This document shows, piece by piece, positions 1 through 9,179 of a stretch of 64,000 nt of DNA. Numbering within the stretch: position 1 is the first letter of the stretch; each line of letters opens with the position of its first letter. This DNA comes from Alphaproteobacteria bacterium. Its GTDB lineage: Bacteria > Pseudomonadota > Alphaproteobacteria > Thalassobaculales > Thalassobaculaceae. A program made the position numbers and the translations under genes. Under the pieces are notes generated by a model, which saw only the letters and a list, made by a program, of their open reading frames with translations, was not told where the DNA came from and searched no databases. The stretch covers positions 124,001-188,000 of the forward strand of contig JANSYS010000002.1 of the NCBI GenBank assembly GCA_024742275.1, given 5' to 3'.

Positions 1-304
1 GAAACAGCAGGTCGCCCTGCGCCACGCGCTGGTCGTTCCGTACGAAGACCTCGGTCACCCGCCCGTCGATATCGGTCGAGATCGCGACGATATGCGCCTT
101 CACATAGGCGTTCTCCGTCGTCACGTAGCGCCCGGTGATGGCGTAGAGATAGGACGCGCCGACAAGGACCACGACCGGGATCAGCACCAGCAGCACCAGC
201 CGCTTGATCCAGCGGCCGCGGCGCCGTCGGGGGCGCTCGCTATGGGCGGTGACAGGCCCGTCCTCGGTGGCGGGAACCACGTCCTTCTTAGTCTCGTCAG
301 TCAT
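1..304 (-). CDS. HlyD/EmrA-type efflux adaptor, partial
   Basis: N-terminal 101 residues of a membrane fusion protein; the rest lies beyond the left edge. A charged cytoplasmic tail ending RRRRGRW is followed by one membrane segment (about residues 33-50), then the ITGRYVTTENAYVKAHIV block and the start of the biotinyl-lipoyl-like strand (DIDGRVTEVFV), which is the usual EmrA/HlyD beginning. In this family the adaptor links an inner-membrane transporter to an outer-membrane channel for drug export. Its ATG overlaps the stop of the upstream marR gene by eight bases (ATGACTGA), so the two are co-transcribed and probably translationally coupled. The transporter gene is presumably further left. 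Family call is firm; substrate unknown. Confidence 0.88.
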   Translation of the reverse strand, partial: MTDETKKDVVPATEDGPVTAHSERPRRRRGRWIKRLVLLVLIPVVVLVGASYLYAITGRYVTTENAYVKAHIVAISTDIDGRVTEVFVRNDQRVAQGDLLF

Positions 305-776
305 CGGCCGCCTCCGCTTGGGCGGTAGGCCCGGCCAACTCGTCGAAGGCATGCAAGTTGGATTTGATCTTCAGCAGGGTGTCGATGAACGCCTCGTGCT
401 CTTCGCGTGACAGGCCTTTCATGGCGTCGCTGCGGATGTCGGCGGCGATCCCGCGTAGCTCGCGCATAAGACCCTGAACCGTCTCGGTGAGCACCACCCG
501 CTTGATTCGCCGGTCGATCGGATCGGGACGCCGCTCTATCCAACCCTTGTCCTCCAGTCGGTCCAGAAGCCGGCCCAGCGTGGCCTTCTCCAGTTCCATG
601 AACGCCGCGAGCTCCGACTGCGCCATGCCTTCCTTGGCGTAGAGCGCGGTCAGCACCCACCACTGAGAGCGAGTCAGGCCCAACTCCTTGCCGCGACGGT
701 CGAAGGCCACCCGCATCAGGCGGGCGACGTCGTGGACGAGGAACCCGAAGTTCCTGTGAAGGTCAGTGCGTTCCAT
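297..776 (-). CDS. MarR family transcriptional regulator
   Basis: 159-residue winged-helix repressor of MarR size. The helix-turn-helix covers roughly residues 35-80, and the wing carries the typical DPIDRR motif (residues 85-90) followed by a long C-terminal dimerisation helix. The gene precedes and overlaps the HlyD-type adaptor, the classic arrangement in which a MarR protein represses an EmrAB-like efflux operon and releases DNA when it binds an aromatic or lipophilic compound. The ATG at 776 has no Shine-Dalgarno sequence and lies only about eight bases below a good -10 box, so the transcript may be leaderless. Ligand unknown; autoregulation is inferred from the palindrome in its promoter. 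Confidence 0.9.
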   Translation of the reverse strand: MERTDLHRNFGFLVHDVARLMRVAFDRRGKELGLTRSQWWVLTALYAKEGMAQSELAAFMELEKATLGRLLDRLEDKGWIERRPDPIDRRIKRVVLTETVQGLMRELRGIAADIRSDAMKGLSREEHEAFIDTLLKIKSNLHAFDELAGPTAQAEAADD

Positions 777-784
777 GACGGCGG

Positions 785-813
785 AATATAGTTGTCATGA
801 CAACCGTTGCCAA
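785..813 (-). promoter_or_regulatory. marR promoter with embedded operator
   Basis: On the minus strand TTGGCA (808-813) and TATATT (785-790) are separated by 17 bases, a good sigma-70-type promoter. The spacer contains the perfect 14-base palindrome GTTGTCATGACAAC (791-804). A dimeric MarR protein bound there would block RNA polymerase, so this is the likely autorepression site of the marR-efflux operon. No experimental data; positions and symmetry are read directly. Confidence 0.7.
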
Positions 814-1005
814 GCAGATCGTCGACTTGGGCGACGGCTCCGGCGGGCGATAGCGGGTCCTGGCCCGTGGTCGGCGGCTGGTGCAGGTCACTCGTTCCGA
901 AGCGCGCTTAATTCCTTCACTTGAAACGGGTATGGTAGACTCCAACGTCAAAGATCAACGGGTCGCGCGACAGGGTCGGCCCCGCCGACGAGGGAGGAGC
1001 AGAGG

Positions 1006-1821
1006 ATGCCCGACATATCCTTCTCGCGCAGACCGGCATCGCCGGATCTCGATCCGATCTGGACCTCCCTGCGGAGCGATGCGGAGCGAACGGCCCAGTG
1101 CGAACCGGCGCTCGCCAGCTTTCTGCATGCCACCGTCCTCGCCCACGATACGTTGGAACATGCGCTCGCCTTCCATCTGTCGCAGAAGCTCGGATCGGAG
1201 GCGATCACGGCGTTGTCGCTGCGCCAGACCGTGGATCAGGCTGTGCATGGGGACGAAACGGTCGGGGCCGCCGTGCGGGCCGATCTCTCGGCCGTGTTCG
1301 AGCGCGATCCCGCCTGCACCAGCTATCTAGAGCCGTTCCTGTATTTCAAAGGCTTCCAGGCGATTCAGGCGTACCGTGTCGCCCATTGGCTCTGGGGACA
1401 CGAGCGCCAGGCTCTCGCACTGTATCTTCAGTCCCGGATCTCCGAGGTATACGGCGTCGACATCCATCCGGCGGCCCAGATCGGTCGCGGCATCATGATC
1501 GACCACGCGACGTCGGTGGTGGTTGGCGAGACGGCGGTGATTGAGGACGAGGTTTCCATGCTGCACAACGTGACCCTCGGCGGCACGGGCAAGGAGACCG
1601 GCGACCGGCACCCGAAGATCCGGCGGGGCGCTCTGCTCGGGGCATCGGCGACGGTGCTCGGCAACATCGAGGTGGGCGAATGTGCCCGCGTCGGAGCCGG
1701 CAGCGTCGTGCTCAGCGATGTGCCCGCCCATTGCACAGTCGCGGGCGTTCCGGCGAAGCCCGTTCGGGGCAGCAACTGCGAGCAGCCTGCCCTGTCTATG
1801 GATCATCGCTTCGTGCCGTAG
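1006..1821 (+). CDS. cysE: Serine O-acetyltransferase CysE
   Basis: 271 residues. Transfers acetyl from acetyl-CoA to L-serine, the committed step of cysteine synthesis, in the cytoplasm. An N-terminal alpha-helical domain (about 15-140) is followed by the left-handed beta-helix hexapeptide domain (about 150-250). Catalytic Asp166-His167 (IDHATS), His187 (LHNVTLGG) and His202 (GDRHPKI) match the CysE active site. The C-terminus carries an extension after GVPAKPVRG and does not end in the usual isoleucine needed for the cysteine synthase complex; it ends in FVP, so complex formation with CysK is uncertain. Start chosen because AGGGAGGAGCAGAGG precedes the ATG. Stands alone between marR and a monooxygenase gene. 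Confidence 0.95.
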   Translation: MPDISFSRRPASPDLDPIWTSLRSDAERTAQCEPALASFLHATVLAHDTLEHALAFHLSQKLGSEAITALSLRQTVDQAVHGDETVGAAVRADLSAVFERDPACTSYLEPFLYFKGFQAIQAYRVAHWLWGHERQALALYLQSRISEVYGVDIHPAAQIGRGIMIDHATSVVVGETAVIEDEVSMLHNVTLGGTGKETGDRHPKIRRGALLGASATVLGNIEVGECARVGAGSVVLSDVPAHCTVAGVPAKPVRGSNCEQPALSMDHRFVP

Positions 1822-1921
1822 CGGCGCTGCGGATCGCGGTCGCCGCCAGGCGAGTCTGCTGCAGTGCAGCACATTCAGCAGCTTGCCGGTTGTCCGGGCG
1901 GCTGCTTTGGTTCCGGGTATC

Positions 1922-3568
1922 ATGAGCGACACAGCCCTCCAGGACCCAGGCGGTCCCATACCTTCTTCCGGTTCCGCGCTTGACTACGACGTCGTCATCG
2001 TCGGCGCCGGGATTTCCGGCATGTATCAGCTTCACAAGCTTCGCGGCCTCGGGTTTAAGGTCCTGGTGCTCGAGGCCGGAACGGGCGTCGGCGGGACCTG
2101 GTACTGGAACCGCTACCCTGGGGCCCGGTTCGACTCGGAAAGCTACTCCTACGCCTATTCCTTCGATCCGGAACTGCTCGCCGCCTGGAACTGGTCGGAG
2201 CATTTCGCCGCCCAACCGGAAACCGAGCGGTATCTGAACTTTGTTGCCGACAAGCTCGACCTGCGGCGGGACATCCGATTCTCGTCGCGGGTAGCCGCCG
2301 CCCATTACGAAGATGCGGGCCGCGCCTGGACGGTCACCCTGGATTCCGGCGAGCGGTACCGCTGCCGGTTCATGATCACTGCGATCGGCCCGCTTTCGGC
2401 GCCCACCATGCCCCGGATTCCAGGCATTGAGGACTTCAAGGGCCAGTCGTTTCATACCGGCCTCTGGCCGAAGGAGCCGGTGAGTTTCGAGGGCAAGCGC
2501 GTCGCCGTGGTCGGAACCGGCGCGACCGGCGTGCAGACCATTCAGGAGGTGGCGAAGACGGCGAAGACGCTCACCGTGTTCCAACGCCGCCCGAACTGGT
2601 GCGCCCCGCTGCACAACGCGAAGATCTCGCCGGAGGAACAACCGGCTTTGAAGGCGCGCTATCCGGAGATTTTCCAGCGCTGCCGCGAGACCTTCGCGTG
2701 CTTCCTGCACACCCCCGATCCACGTAGTGCGCTCGAGGTCTCCGACACGGAGCGCGAGGCATTCTGGGAGCGACGCTACAACGAGCCCGGTTTCGGCATC
2801 TGGCAGGGCAATTTCCGCGACGTCATGATCGACCGCACCGCCAACCGGATGCTGTCCGATTTCGTCGCGCGCAAGATCCGTGAGCGGGTCAAGGACCCGA
2901 AGACCGCCGAACTCCTGATACCGAAGGACCATGGATTCGGCACGCGGCGCGTGCCGCTGGAGACCAAGTACTACGAGGTCTTCAACCAGCCGAACGTGCG
3001 GCTGGTCGACGCGCTCTCCACGCCGATCGAACGGATCACGCCGGCCGGTCTGGAAACGGGCGAGGAGGCGTTCGAGTTCGACATGATCATCTACGCCACC
3101 GGGTTCGATGCGATCACCGGCAGTTTCGACCGGATCGACATCCGCGGCGAGGGCGGCAAGACCCTGAAGGAGCGCTGGAAGGGCGGGCCCGAGACTTTCC
3201 TCGGCATGATGGTCGAGGGCTTTCCGAACATGTTCATGCTGGTCGGGCCGCACACCGCGCTCGGCAATATTCCGCGCAGCATCGAGTACAATGTCGAGTG
3301 GGTGGCCGACGTGATGCGCCACATGCGGGACCGCGACATCACCTATGCAACGACCACGCCCGAGGCGGTGGCCGGTTGGACCGAGACGGTGCGCAAGGCC
3401 GGCGAGGGACTGCTGTCCAACGAGGTCGACAGCTGGATGACCGGCGTAAACCGCAATGCCGGTAAGACCGAGCGGATCCTCGCCCGCTACAGCGGCAGCG
3501 CGGTCGCTTACCGCGCGCGATGCGATGCGGTCGCGGCGGCCGGATACAGCGAGATCCGGTTCGACTGA
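1922..3568 (+). CDS. Flavin-containing Baeyer-Villiger-type monooxygenase
   Basis: 548 residues from the ATG at 1922; the frame is open further upstream but that part is arginine/cysteine-rich and overlaps cysE. FAD Rossmann motif VGAGISGM (28-34) followed by GGTWYWNRYPGARFD, and the Baeyer-Villiger fingerprint FKGQSFHTGLWP (172-183) directly before a second NADPH Rossmann motif (VVGTGATGVQ). These enzymes use NADPH and O2 to insert oxygen next to a ketone (phenylacetone/cyclohexanone monooxygenase group). The neighbour fpr encodes a ferredoxin reductase but type I BVMOs need no partner, so a functional link is not implied. Substrate cannot be read from the sequence. Confidence 0.88.
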   Translation: MSDTALQDPGGPIPSSGSALDYDVVIVGAGISGMYQLHKLRGLGFKVLVLEAGTGVGGTWYWNRYPGARFDSESYSYAYSFDPELLAAWNWSEHFAAQPETERYLNFVADKLDLRRDIRFSSRVAAAHYEDAGRAWTVTLDSGERYRCRFMITAIGPLSAPTMPRIPGIEDFKGQSFHTGLWPKEPVSFEGKRVAVVGTGATGVQTIQEVAKTAKTLTVFQRRPNWCAPLHNAKISPEEQPALKARYPEIFQRCRETFACFLHTPDPRSALEVSDTEREAFWERRYNEPGFGIWQGNFRDVMIDRTANRMLSDFVARKIRERVKDPKTAELLIPKDHGFGTRRVPLETKYYEVFNQPNVRLVDALSTPIERITPAGLETGEEAFEFDMIIYATGFDAITGSFDRIDIRGEGGKTLKERWKGGPETFLGMMVEGFPNMFMLVGPHTALGNIPRSIEYNVEWVADVMRHMRDRDITYATTTPEAVAGWTETVRKAGEGLLSNEVDSWMTGVNRNAGKTERILARYSGSAVAYRARCDAVAAAGYSEIRFD

Positions 3569-3804
3569 GGCGGGAACGGCCCGGTCAACGCCGTCGTTCC
3601 GGCGGAACGGATCTGCCGCCGCGGCACCGCTGCTGCGACCTGCCCATTCTTTCTGCGCGCGACCGAGCAGTTTGCCTGGATTCTCCGAAACCTCCCGTTA
3701 TCACTGGGACATTCCGCGGTGCTGTAGTAATGTAAGTATACGAATGAATTCGAGCGGCTCTCCCGGTCGCCCGGCTCCCCGGAACCGCATCAAAGAGGCC
3801 GCAG

Positions 3805-4578
3805 ATGAGCGCTTTTCGGATCGAGACCGTCCTGGATGTCCACCACTGGACCGATACGCTGTTCAGTTTCCGAACCACGCGCGATCCGGCCTTCCGCTTC
3901 GAAAACGGCCAGTTCGCGATGATCGGGCTCGAGGTGGACGGCAAGCCGCTGGTGCGCGCCTACTCGATGGCGAGCGCGAACTACGAGGAGGATCTGGAGT
4001 TCTTCTCGATCAAGGTGCCGGACGGGCCGCTGACCTCGCGCCTGCAGCACCTCGCCGTCGGCGACAAGGTGTTGATCGGTTCCAAGCCGACCGGCACGCT
4101 GTTGGTGGAGAATCTGCTGCCGGGCAAGGTCCTCTACATGCTGTCCACCGGCACCGGCCTCGCCCCCTTTCTGTCGCTGATCAAGGATCCGACGGTCTAC
4201 GAGAAGTTCGACCGGGTGGTATTGGCCCATGGCTGTCGCTACGCGTCCGAGCTGGCGTATGGCGACCTGCTGCGACGGGACCTGAAGGACCATCCGCTGG
4301 TCGGCGATCTGGTTGCCGAGCGGTTCTCCTATTACCCGACGGTGACCCGCGAGGATCATGACCCGCGCGGCCGGATCAGCGATCTGATGCGCCAAGGCAA
4401 GTTGTTCAAGGACCTGCGGCTCTCGCCCCTGCACCCGGAGAACGACCGCCTGATGTTGTGCGGCAGCCCGGCGATGCTCGACGAGATGACCGACTGGGTC
4501 GAAGGACTGGGCTTCGCCATGGGCAACAACGCCGCCCCCGGTAGCTACGTGATCGAAAAGGCCTTCGTGGAGCGCTGA
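3805..4578 (+). CDS. fpr: Ferredoxin--NADP+ reductase
   Basis: 257 residues, normal size for bacterial subclass I FNR. FAD-binding RAYSMAS (51-57) in the N-terminal beta-barrel, the NADP-binding STGTGLAPF (114-122), and the C-terminal tail YVIEKAFVER typical of this class. The enzyme exchanges electrons between NADPH and ferredoxin or flavodoxin in the cytoplasm and is often tied to oxidative stress or Fe-S and anabolic reactions. AAAGAGG eight bases before the ATG fixes the start. The 236 bases upstream have no recognised gene; no clear promoter could be assigned. Confidence 0.95.
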   Translation: MSAFRIETVLDVHHWTDTLFSFRTTRDPAFRFENGQFAMIGLEVDGKPLVRAYSMASANYEEDLEFFSIKVPDGPLTSRLQHLAVGDKVLIGSKPTGTLLVENLLPGKVLYMLSTGTGLAPFLSLIKDPTVYEKFDRVVLAHGCRYASELAYGDLLRRDLKDHPLVGDLVAERFSYYPTVTREDHDPRGRISDLMRQGKLFKDLRLSPLHPENDRLMLCGSPAMLDEMTDWVEGLGFAMGNNAAPGSYVIEKAFVER

Positions 4579-4787
4579 CCATACCGCTACCCGGCTTCGC
4601 CTTCACAACGGGCACGATCGCCTCTGGCTCCGCTTCGGCCCGGTCATAGGCGTGCGCCATCGTCGTGGACCATCGGGCGGACCGCCCGCCTGTGCCCTTT
4701 CCGAACGCCCGGCAAATCGGATAGGGACAGGATGTCGGGCGGATCCGTCGCCGTGCCGGCCAGTGGACGCGGAGCAGGAGGCAGCCG

Positions 4788-6296
4788 ATGGCGCGCCCGA
4801 ACATCCTTATCTTGATGGTCGATCAACTGAACGGGACCCTGTTCCCGGACGGACCGGCGCCGTGGCTGCACACGCCGCACCTGCGACGTTTGGCGGAACG
4901 GTCGACCCGGTTCGCCAATGCCTATACCGCGTCACCGCTCTGCGCGCCGGGCCGGGCATCCTTCATGTCGGGACAGCTTCCGTCGCTCACCGGCGTCTAC
5001 GACAACGCCGCAGAGTTCTCGTCCGCCATTCCGACCTACGCGCACCATCTGCGCCGGGCCGGGTATCAGACCTGCCTGAGCGGCAAGATGCATTTTGTCG
5101 GCCCGGATCAGCTCCACGGGTTCGAGGAACGCCTGACGACCGACATTTATCCAGCCGATTTCGGCTGGACCCCGGACTATCGAAAGCCCGGAGAGCGGAT
5201 CGACTGGTGGTATCACAATCTCGGCTCGGTGACCGGCGCGGGCGTCGCCGAGATATCCAACCAGATGGAGTATGACGACGAGGTTGCCTACAACGCCGTT
5301 CGCAAGATCTACGACCTGTCGCGCGGCCATGACGAGCGTCCCTGGTGCCTGACGGTCAGCTTCACCCATCCGCACGATCCCTATGTGACCCGGCGCAAAT
5401 ATTGGGACCTGTACGACGGGTGCGACCATCTGCAGCCGACCGTCCCGGCGATGGCCTACGAGGACCACGATCCGCATTCGAAGCGAATCTTCGACGCCAA
5501 CGACTGGCGTAGCTTCGACATCACTCAAGAGGATATCCGGCGGTCGCGCCGCGCCTATTTCGCCAATGTCAGCTATCTGGACGACAAGGTCGGCGAGATT
5601 CTCGACACATTGGAGCGCACCCGGCAGGAGGCGGTGATCCTCTTCGTCTCCGACCATGGCGACATGCTCGGAGAGCGCGGTCTCTGGTTCAAAATGAGCT
5701 TCTTCGAGGGCTCGTCGCGGGTCCCGCTGATGATCTCGGCGCCCCACATGCCGGCCGGCCTCGTCGATGCCCCGGTCTCTACTCTGGACGTGACCCCGAC
5801 CCTGGCCGAGCTGGCGGGCATCTCCTTGGCGGAGGTTCTGCCGTGGACCGAAGGCAAGAGCCTGGTCCCGGTGGCTTCGGGCACGCCGCGACCGGGATCG
5901 GTGGCGATGGAGTACGCCGCCGAGGCGTCGTATGCGCCGTTGGTGGGGTTGCGCCGAGGAACCTGGAAATACACCCGCTGCGCTCTGGATCCGGAGCAGC
6001 TCTTCGACCTGGAGGCGGACCCGCACGAACTGACCAACCAGGCCGCCAATCCGGCTCATGCCGCGATCCTGGCAGAATTCCGGACGGAGGCCGATGCGCG
6101 CTGGGACCTTGCCCGTTTCGACGCCGACGTTCGGTCCAGCCAGGCGCGGCGCTGGGTGGTGTACGAGGCGCTGCGCAACGGAGCGTACTATCCGTGGGAT
6201 CATCAGCCTCTGCTGAAGGCCTCGGAGCGTTTCATGCGCAATCACATGGACCTGAACGTGGTCGAGGAGAACCAGCGCTTTCCGCGCGGGGAATAG
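4788..6296 (+). CDS. betC: Choline-sulfatase BetC
   Basis: 502 residues. Type I sulfatase that hydrolyses choline-O-sulfate to choline and sulfate. The formylglycine motif C52-A-P54-G-R56 ([12 protein letters not shown]) is present, as is the N-terminal metal-binding DQ (residues 12-13). The block [16 protein letters not shown] and the C-terminal section with [11 protein letters not shown] are characteristic of choline sulfatases rather than other sulfatases. GGAGCAGGAGG precedes the ATG. It lies 10 bases before betB, so both are in one operon: choline sulfate can serve as carbon, sulfur or osmoprotectant source. The BetA dehydrogenase and BetI regulator are not in this window. Confidence 0.93.
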   Translation: MARPNILILMVDQLNGTLFPDGPAPWLHTPHLRRLAERSTRFANAYTASPLCAPGRASFMSGQLPSLTGVYDNAAEFSSAIPTYAHHLRRAGYQTCLSGKMHFVGPDQLHGFEERLTTDIYPADFGWTPDYRKPGERIDWWYHNLGSVTGAGVAEISNQMEYDDEVAYNAVRKIYDLSRGHDERPWCLTVSFTHPHDPYVTRRKYWDLYDGCDHLQPTVPAMAYEDHDPHSKRIFDANDWRSFDITQEDIRRSRRAYFANVSYLDDKVGEILDTLERTRQEAVILFVSDHGDMLGERGLWFKMSFFEGSSRVPLMISAPHMPAGLVDAPVSTLDVTPTLAELAGISLAEVLPWTEGKSLVPVASGTPRPGSVAMEYAAEASYAPLVGLRRGTWKYTRCALDPEQLFDLEADPHELTNQAANPAHAAILAEFRTEADARWDLARFDADVRSSQARRWVVYEALRNGAYYPWDHQPLLKASERFMRNHMDLNVVEENQRFPRGE

Positions 6297-6306
6297 GGAT
6301 ACGGCA

Positions 6307-7767
6307 ATGACCCATGACGCACAGCCCAAGGCCAGCCATTTCATTGCTGGCGACTACATCGAAGACACCGAGGGCGATCCGATCGACGTGATCTACTCGG
6401 CCACCGGCGAGACCATCGCCCGACTGCATGCGGCAACCCCCGCGATCGTCGAGAAGGCCCTCGCTTCCGCCAAGGCCGCTCAGACGGATTGGGCGGCCAT
6501 GAGCGGGACCGAACGCGGTCGGGTATTGCGCCGGGCCGCCGACATCCTGCGCGAGCGCAACCGCGACCTGTCGGTCCTGGAGACGCTCGATACCGGCAAG
6601 CCGCTGTCCGAGACCCTGGTTGCGGACGCCGCCTCTGGCGCCGACGCGCTGGAGTATTTCGGCGGGCTTGCCGGCAGTCTGACGGGCGAGCACGTTCAGT
6701 TGCCCGGCGGCGACTTCGTCTACACCATGCGCCGTCCGCTCGGTGTCTGCGTCGGGATCGGCGCGTGGAACTATCCGACCCAGATCGCCTGCTGGAAAGC
6801 GGCGCCGGCGCTGGCCTGCGGCAATACGATGGTGTTCAAGCCGTCGGAGACCACCCCGCTCTGCACGTTGAAGGTGGCGGAGATCCTGATGGAGGCGGGG
6901 GCGCCGGCCGGTGCGTTCAACGTGGTTCAGGGCTACGGCCCGGTCGGTGCTGCGCTGACCACCGACGCGCGGGTGGCCAAGGTCTCTCTCACCGGCTCCG
7001 TGCCGACCGGCCGCAAGGTCTACGCGGCGGCGGCGGAGGGCATCAAGCACGTGACCATGGAGTTGGGCGGGAAGTCGCCGATCCTCGTGTTCGACGATGC
7101 GGATGTCGAGGCGGCCGTCAGCGGCGCGATCGTCGGCAATTTCTATAGCTCCGGACAAATCTGCTCCAACGGCACCCGCGTCTTCGTGCAGCCTGGAATC
7201 AAGGAGGCGTTCCTCAAGCGCCTGACCGAACGACTGGGCGACGCGGTGATCGGCGATCCGATGGACGAGGCGACCACCTTCGGCCCAATGGTCTCCGAAC
7301 GACAACTCGGGATTGTCCAAGGCTATATCGCGAAGGGCATCGAGGAGGGCGCGCGGCTTGTAACCGGCGGGCGCCGGATCGATCGTCCGGGCTGGTACCT
7401 GGAGCCGACGGTCTTCGCCGATGTGACCGACCGCATGACCATAGCCCGCGAGGAAATCTTCGGCCCGGTCATGTCGGTACTAGATTTCACCGACGAGGCG
7501 GAGGGAATCGAGCGGGCCAACGCGACGGAATTCGGGCTCGCGGCCGGCGTCTTCACCCGCGACCTCGCGCGGGCCCACCGGGTCGTCGGACAGCTCGATG
7601 CTGGCAGCCTCTACATCAACGCCTACAACCTGACCCCCGTCGAGGCGCCCTTCGGCGGGGTGAAGGCGTCGGGGGTCGGCCGCGAGAATTCCAAGGAGGC
7701 GATCCACCACTATTCGGAGGTTCGCTCGGTCTACGTGGCGGTCAACCCGGCGGAGGCGCCGTATTGA
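6307..7767 (+). CDS. betB: Betaine aldehyde dehydrogenase BetB
   Basis: 486 residues, usual length. Oxidises betaine aldehyde to glycine betaine with NAD(P)+, the last step of betaine synthesis from choline. Aldehyde dehydrogenase motifs: the catalytic base Glu252 in MELGGKSP and the nucleophile Cys286 in [10 protein letters not shown], plus the cofactor-binding FKPSETTP. Sequence features such as [15 protein letters not shown] are typical of BetB. Follows betC closely in the same operon. Choline dehydrogenase (betA) must be encoded elsewhere for the pathway to be complete. Confidence 0.93.
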   Translation: MTHDAQPKASHFIAGDYIEDTEGDPIDVIYSATGETIARLHAATPAIVEKALASAKAAQTDWAAMSGTERGRVLRRAADILRERNRDLSVLETLDTGKPLSETLVADAASGADALEYFGGLAGSLTGEHVQLPGGDFVYTMRRPLGVCVGIGAWNYPTQIACWKAAPALACGNTMVFKPSETTPLCTLKVAEILMEAGAPAGAFNVVQGYGPVGAALTTDARVAKVSLTGSVPTGRKVYAAAAEGIKHVTMELGGKSPILVFDDADVEAAVSGAIVGNFYSSGQICSNGTRVFVQPGIKEAFLKRLTERLGDAVIGDPMDEATTFGPMVSERQLGIVQGYIAKGIEEGARLVTGGRRIDRPGWYLEPTVFADVTDRMTIAREEIFGPVMSVLDFTDEAEGIERANATEFGLAAGVFTRDLARAHRVVGQLDAGSLYINAYNLTPVEAPFGGVKASGVGRENSKEAIHHYSEVRSVYVAVNPAEAPY

Positions 7768-7826
7768 AGGGGAGACGCTCCTAGGGTCGCCGACACTGCG
7801 AATCCCGCTCAGCGACGATCAAATGC

Positions 7827-7855
7827 TTGCGAATGCGAGTCGGTCGCAATAAAGT
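7827..7855 (+). promoter_or_regulatory. Candidate exbB operon promoter with inverted repeat
   Basis: TTGCGA (7827-7832) and TAAAGT (7850-7855) lie 17 bases apart, a moderate promoter match. The -35 half is one arm of an inverted repeat TTGCGA/TCGCAA (second arm 7844-7849), which could be an operator, for example for iron control as is common for TonB systems. The regulator cannot be named from sequence alone. Confidence 0.35.
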
Positions 7856-7892
7856 CCGAGGCAAGAGATCCTTGAGCTGAGGAGCTGAGATC

Positions 7893-7961
7893 ATGCGTGG
7901 GGCCGATTGCGGAACACGTCCCGGTGCCGAAAAGACCCGCGCCCGTCCGGTGCCGTCATGA
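7893..7961 (+). CDS. Possible leader peptide upstream of exbB
   Basis: 22-codon frame starting ATG at 7893, with a good ribosome site (GGAG, eight bases upstream), ending in a TGA that overlaps the exbB ATG as ATGA. exbB itself has no Shine-Dalgarno sequence at its ATG, so reading this short frame could deliver ribosomes to exbB by coupling. The peptide (MRGADCGTRPGAEKTRARPV...) resembles nothing known. The alternative is that exbB begins at the in-frame TTG at 7907. Low-confidence coding call. Confidence 0.3.
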   Translation: MRGADCGTRPGAEKTRARPVPS

Positions 7962-8785
7962 CCGAGCGCGTGGGAGTGTCGGAGACTGTCGGTTCGGTGG
8001 AAACGAGCTGGTGGAGCGGCCTCGCCGACATGCTCTGGGCGGGAGGACCGGTGGTCCTGTTGCTGCTCGGGCTGTCGGTGGTGGCGATGGCGATCGTGCT
8101 GGTGAAACTCTGGCAGTTCCGCGCTGCGCGCCTGGGCGACCGCGAGCGTGTTGCGGCGGCCCTGCGCCGTGTGCGGGCGGGGGAGTTGCATGACGGGCTC
8201 GCCATCCTCCTGGGGTCGCGCAATCCGGTGGCTCAGGCGGTTGCCCGCGCCATCATCGGCCGTCAGCGCGGGCTGCCGGAGTATACGGTTCGCGAGGAGG
8301 CAAGCCGCTTCGGCAGTGACGTGCTGGAGGAGTTGCGAAGCTATCTGAGGCCGCTCGAGGTGATCGCGTCCCTGGCGCCGCTGCTCGGTCTGTTCGGCAC
8401 GGTTCTCGGCATGATCGGGGCGTTCCAACAACTCGAGGCATCGGGGAACCAGGTCAATCCGGCGGTCCTGTCGGGAGGCATCTGGGAGGCGCTGTTGACG
8501 ACGGCCGTCGGCCTTGCGGTGGCAATCCCGACTGTTGCGGCACTGAACTGGCTGGAGCGCGCGGTCGAACGCGTGGCCCACGAAATGGAAAGCGCCATCA
8601 CCGGGGTCTTTACACTGGACCTCGCTCCGGGATCGTTCGCGCGAGGCGACATCTCGCCGGCGATGCTCGGCTCTAGGGGCTTGGGGATGCGGGGCGAGGA
8701 AAGCGACGGACATGTCAACGAGCGCGGATACGACTTCGGCCCGGGACACGGTTCCGGGCTCCGCACCGCAGAGGCTGGTGAATAG
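7958..8785 (+). CDS. exbB: ExbB/TolQ/MotA-type proton channel protein
   Basis: 275 residues. Inner-membrane pentamer that with ExbD converts proton flow into force on TonB. First membrane segment about residues 25-50 (GGPVVLLLLGLSVVAM), then a cytoplasmic domain, then two more helices: ASLAPLLGLFGTVLGMIGAFQQ (with the conserved GLFGTVLGM) and ALLTTAVGLAVAIPTVAALNW. A glycine/charged C-terminal tail of about 45 residues extends beyond the usual end and overlaps the next gene by 74 bases. First gene of an exbB-exbD-exbD-tonB operon; serves uptake of iron complexes or other ligands through TonB-dependent receptors, none of which are in this window. TolQ is less likely because TonB, not TolA/TolB, follows. 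Confidence 0.88.
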   Translation: MTERVGVSETVGSVETSWWSGLADMLWAGGPVVLLLLGLSVVAMAIVLVKLWQFRAARLGDRERVAAALRRVRAGELHDGLAILLGSRNPVAQAVARAIIGRQRGLPEYTVREEASRFGSDVLEELRSYLRPLEVIASLAPLLGLFGTVLGMIGAFQQLEASGNQVNPAVLSGGIWEALLTTAVGLAVAIPTVAALNWLERAVERVAHEMESAITGVFTLDLAPGSFARGDISPAMLGSRGLGMRGEESDGHVNERGYDFGPGHGSGLRTAEAGE

Positions 8786-9179
8786 GGGGCGGCGCCGCGC
8801 GGTCATCAGTCTCACGCCGCTGATCGATGTGGTGTTCATCCTACTGATCTTTTTCATGCTGGCTTCCAGCTTCCTCGACTGGCGCTCGATCGATTTGGCG
8901 CCGCCGGCCTCCGCCGGTGCCGGCGAGTCGATGACGGGAGCCATGCTGCTGGAGGTCCGGCCGAACGATCTGCGGCTCAGCGGGCACGTCGTCACCGTCG
9001 CCGAGGCCGAGGAGAAGATTTTGGACCAGATGAGGAAGACGCCGGACCAGCGCGTGCTCATCCGGACGGCCGACGGCGTGATGCTTCAGCGGACGGTGGA
9101 CGTGCTCGACCGTCTTGCGTCGGCGGGCGTGACCAACTTGGCTTTCGTGCGGACCGGCTCCCGGCGGGAGGGCCGATGA
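8712..9179 (+). CDS. exbD: ExbD-type biopolymer transport protein (first copy)
   Basis: 155 residues: short cytoplasmic tail, single membrane helix (about 33-52) and periplasmic domain. The helix has LTPLIDVVFILLIFFML, with Asp39 the conserved proton carrier of ExbD/TolR. AGGAAAG precedes the ATG. The start lies inside the 3' end of exbB, and the stop overlaps the start of the second exbD by four bases, so the genes are tightly coupled. This copy retains the residues expected for a functional proton-driven stator subunit. Confidence 0.9.
   Translation: MSTSADTTSARDTVPGSAPQRLVNRGRRRAVISLTPLIDVVFILLIFFMLASSFLDWRSIDLAPPASAGAGESMTGAMLLEVRPNDLRLSGHVVTVAEAEEKILDQMRKTPDQRVLIRTADGVMLQRTVDVLDRLASAGVTNLAFVRTGSRREGR

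Noticed and set aside
1796..3322. 508-codon open frame antisense to the monooxygenase gene
   Set aside because: GC-rich antisense frame without any recognised domain; the sense strand has an unmistakable flavin monooxygenase.
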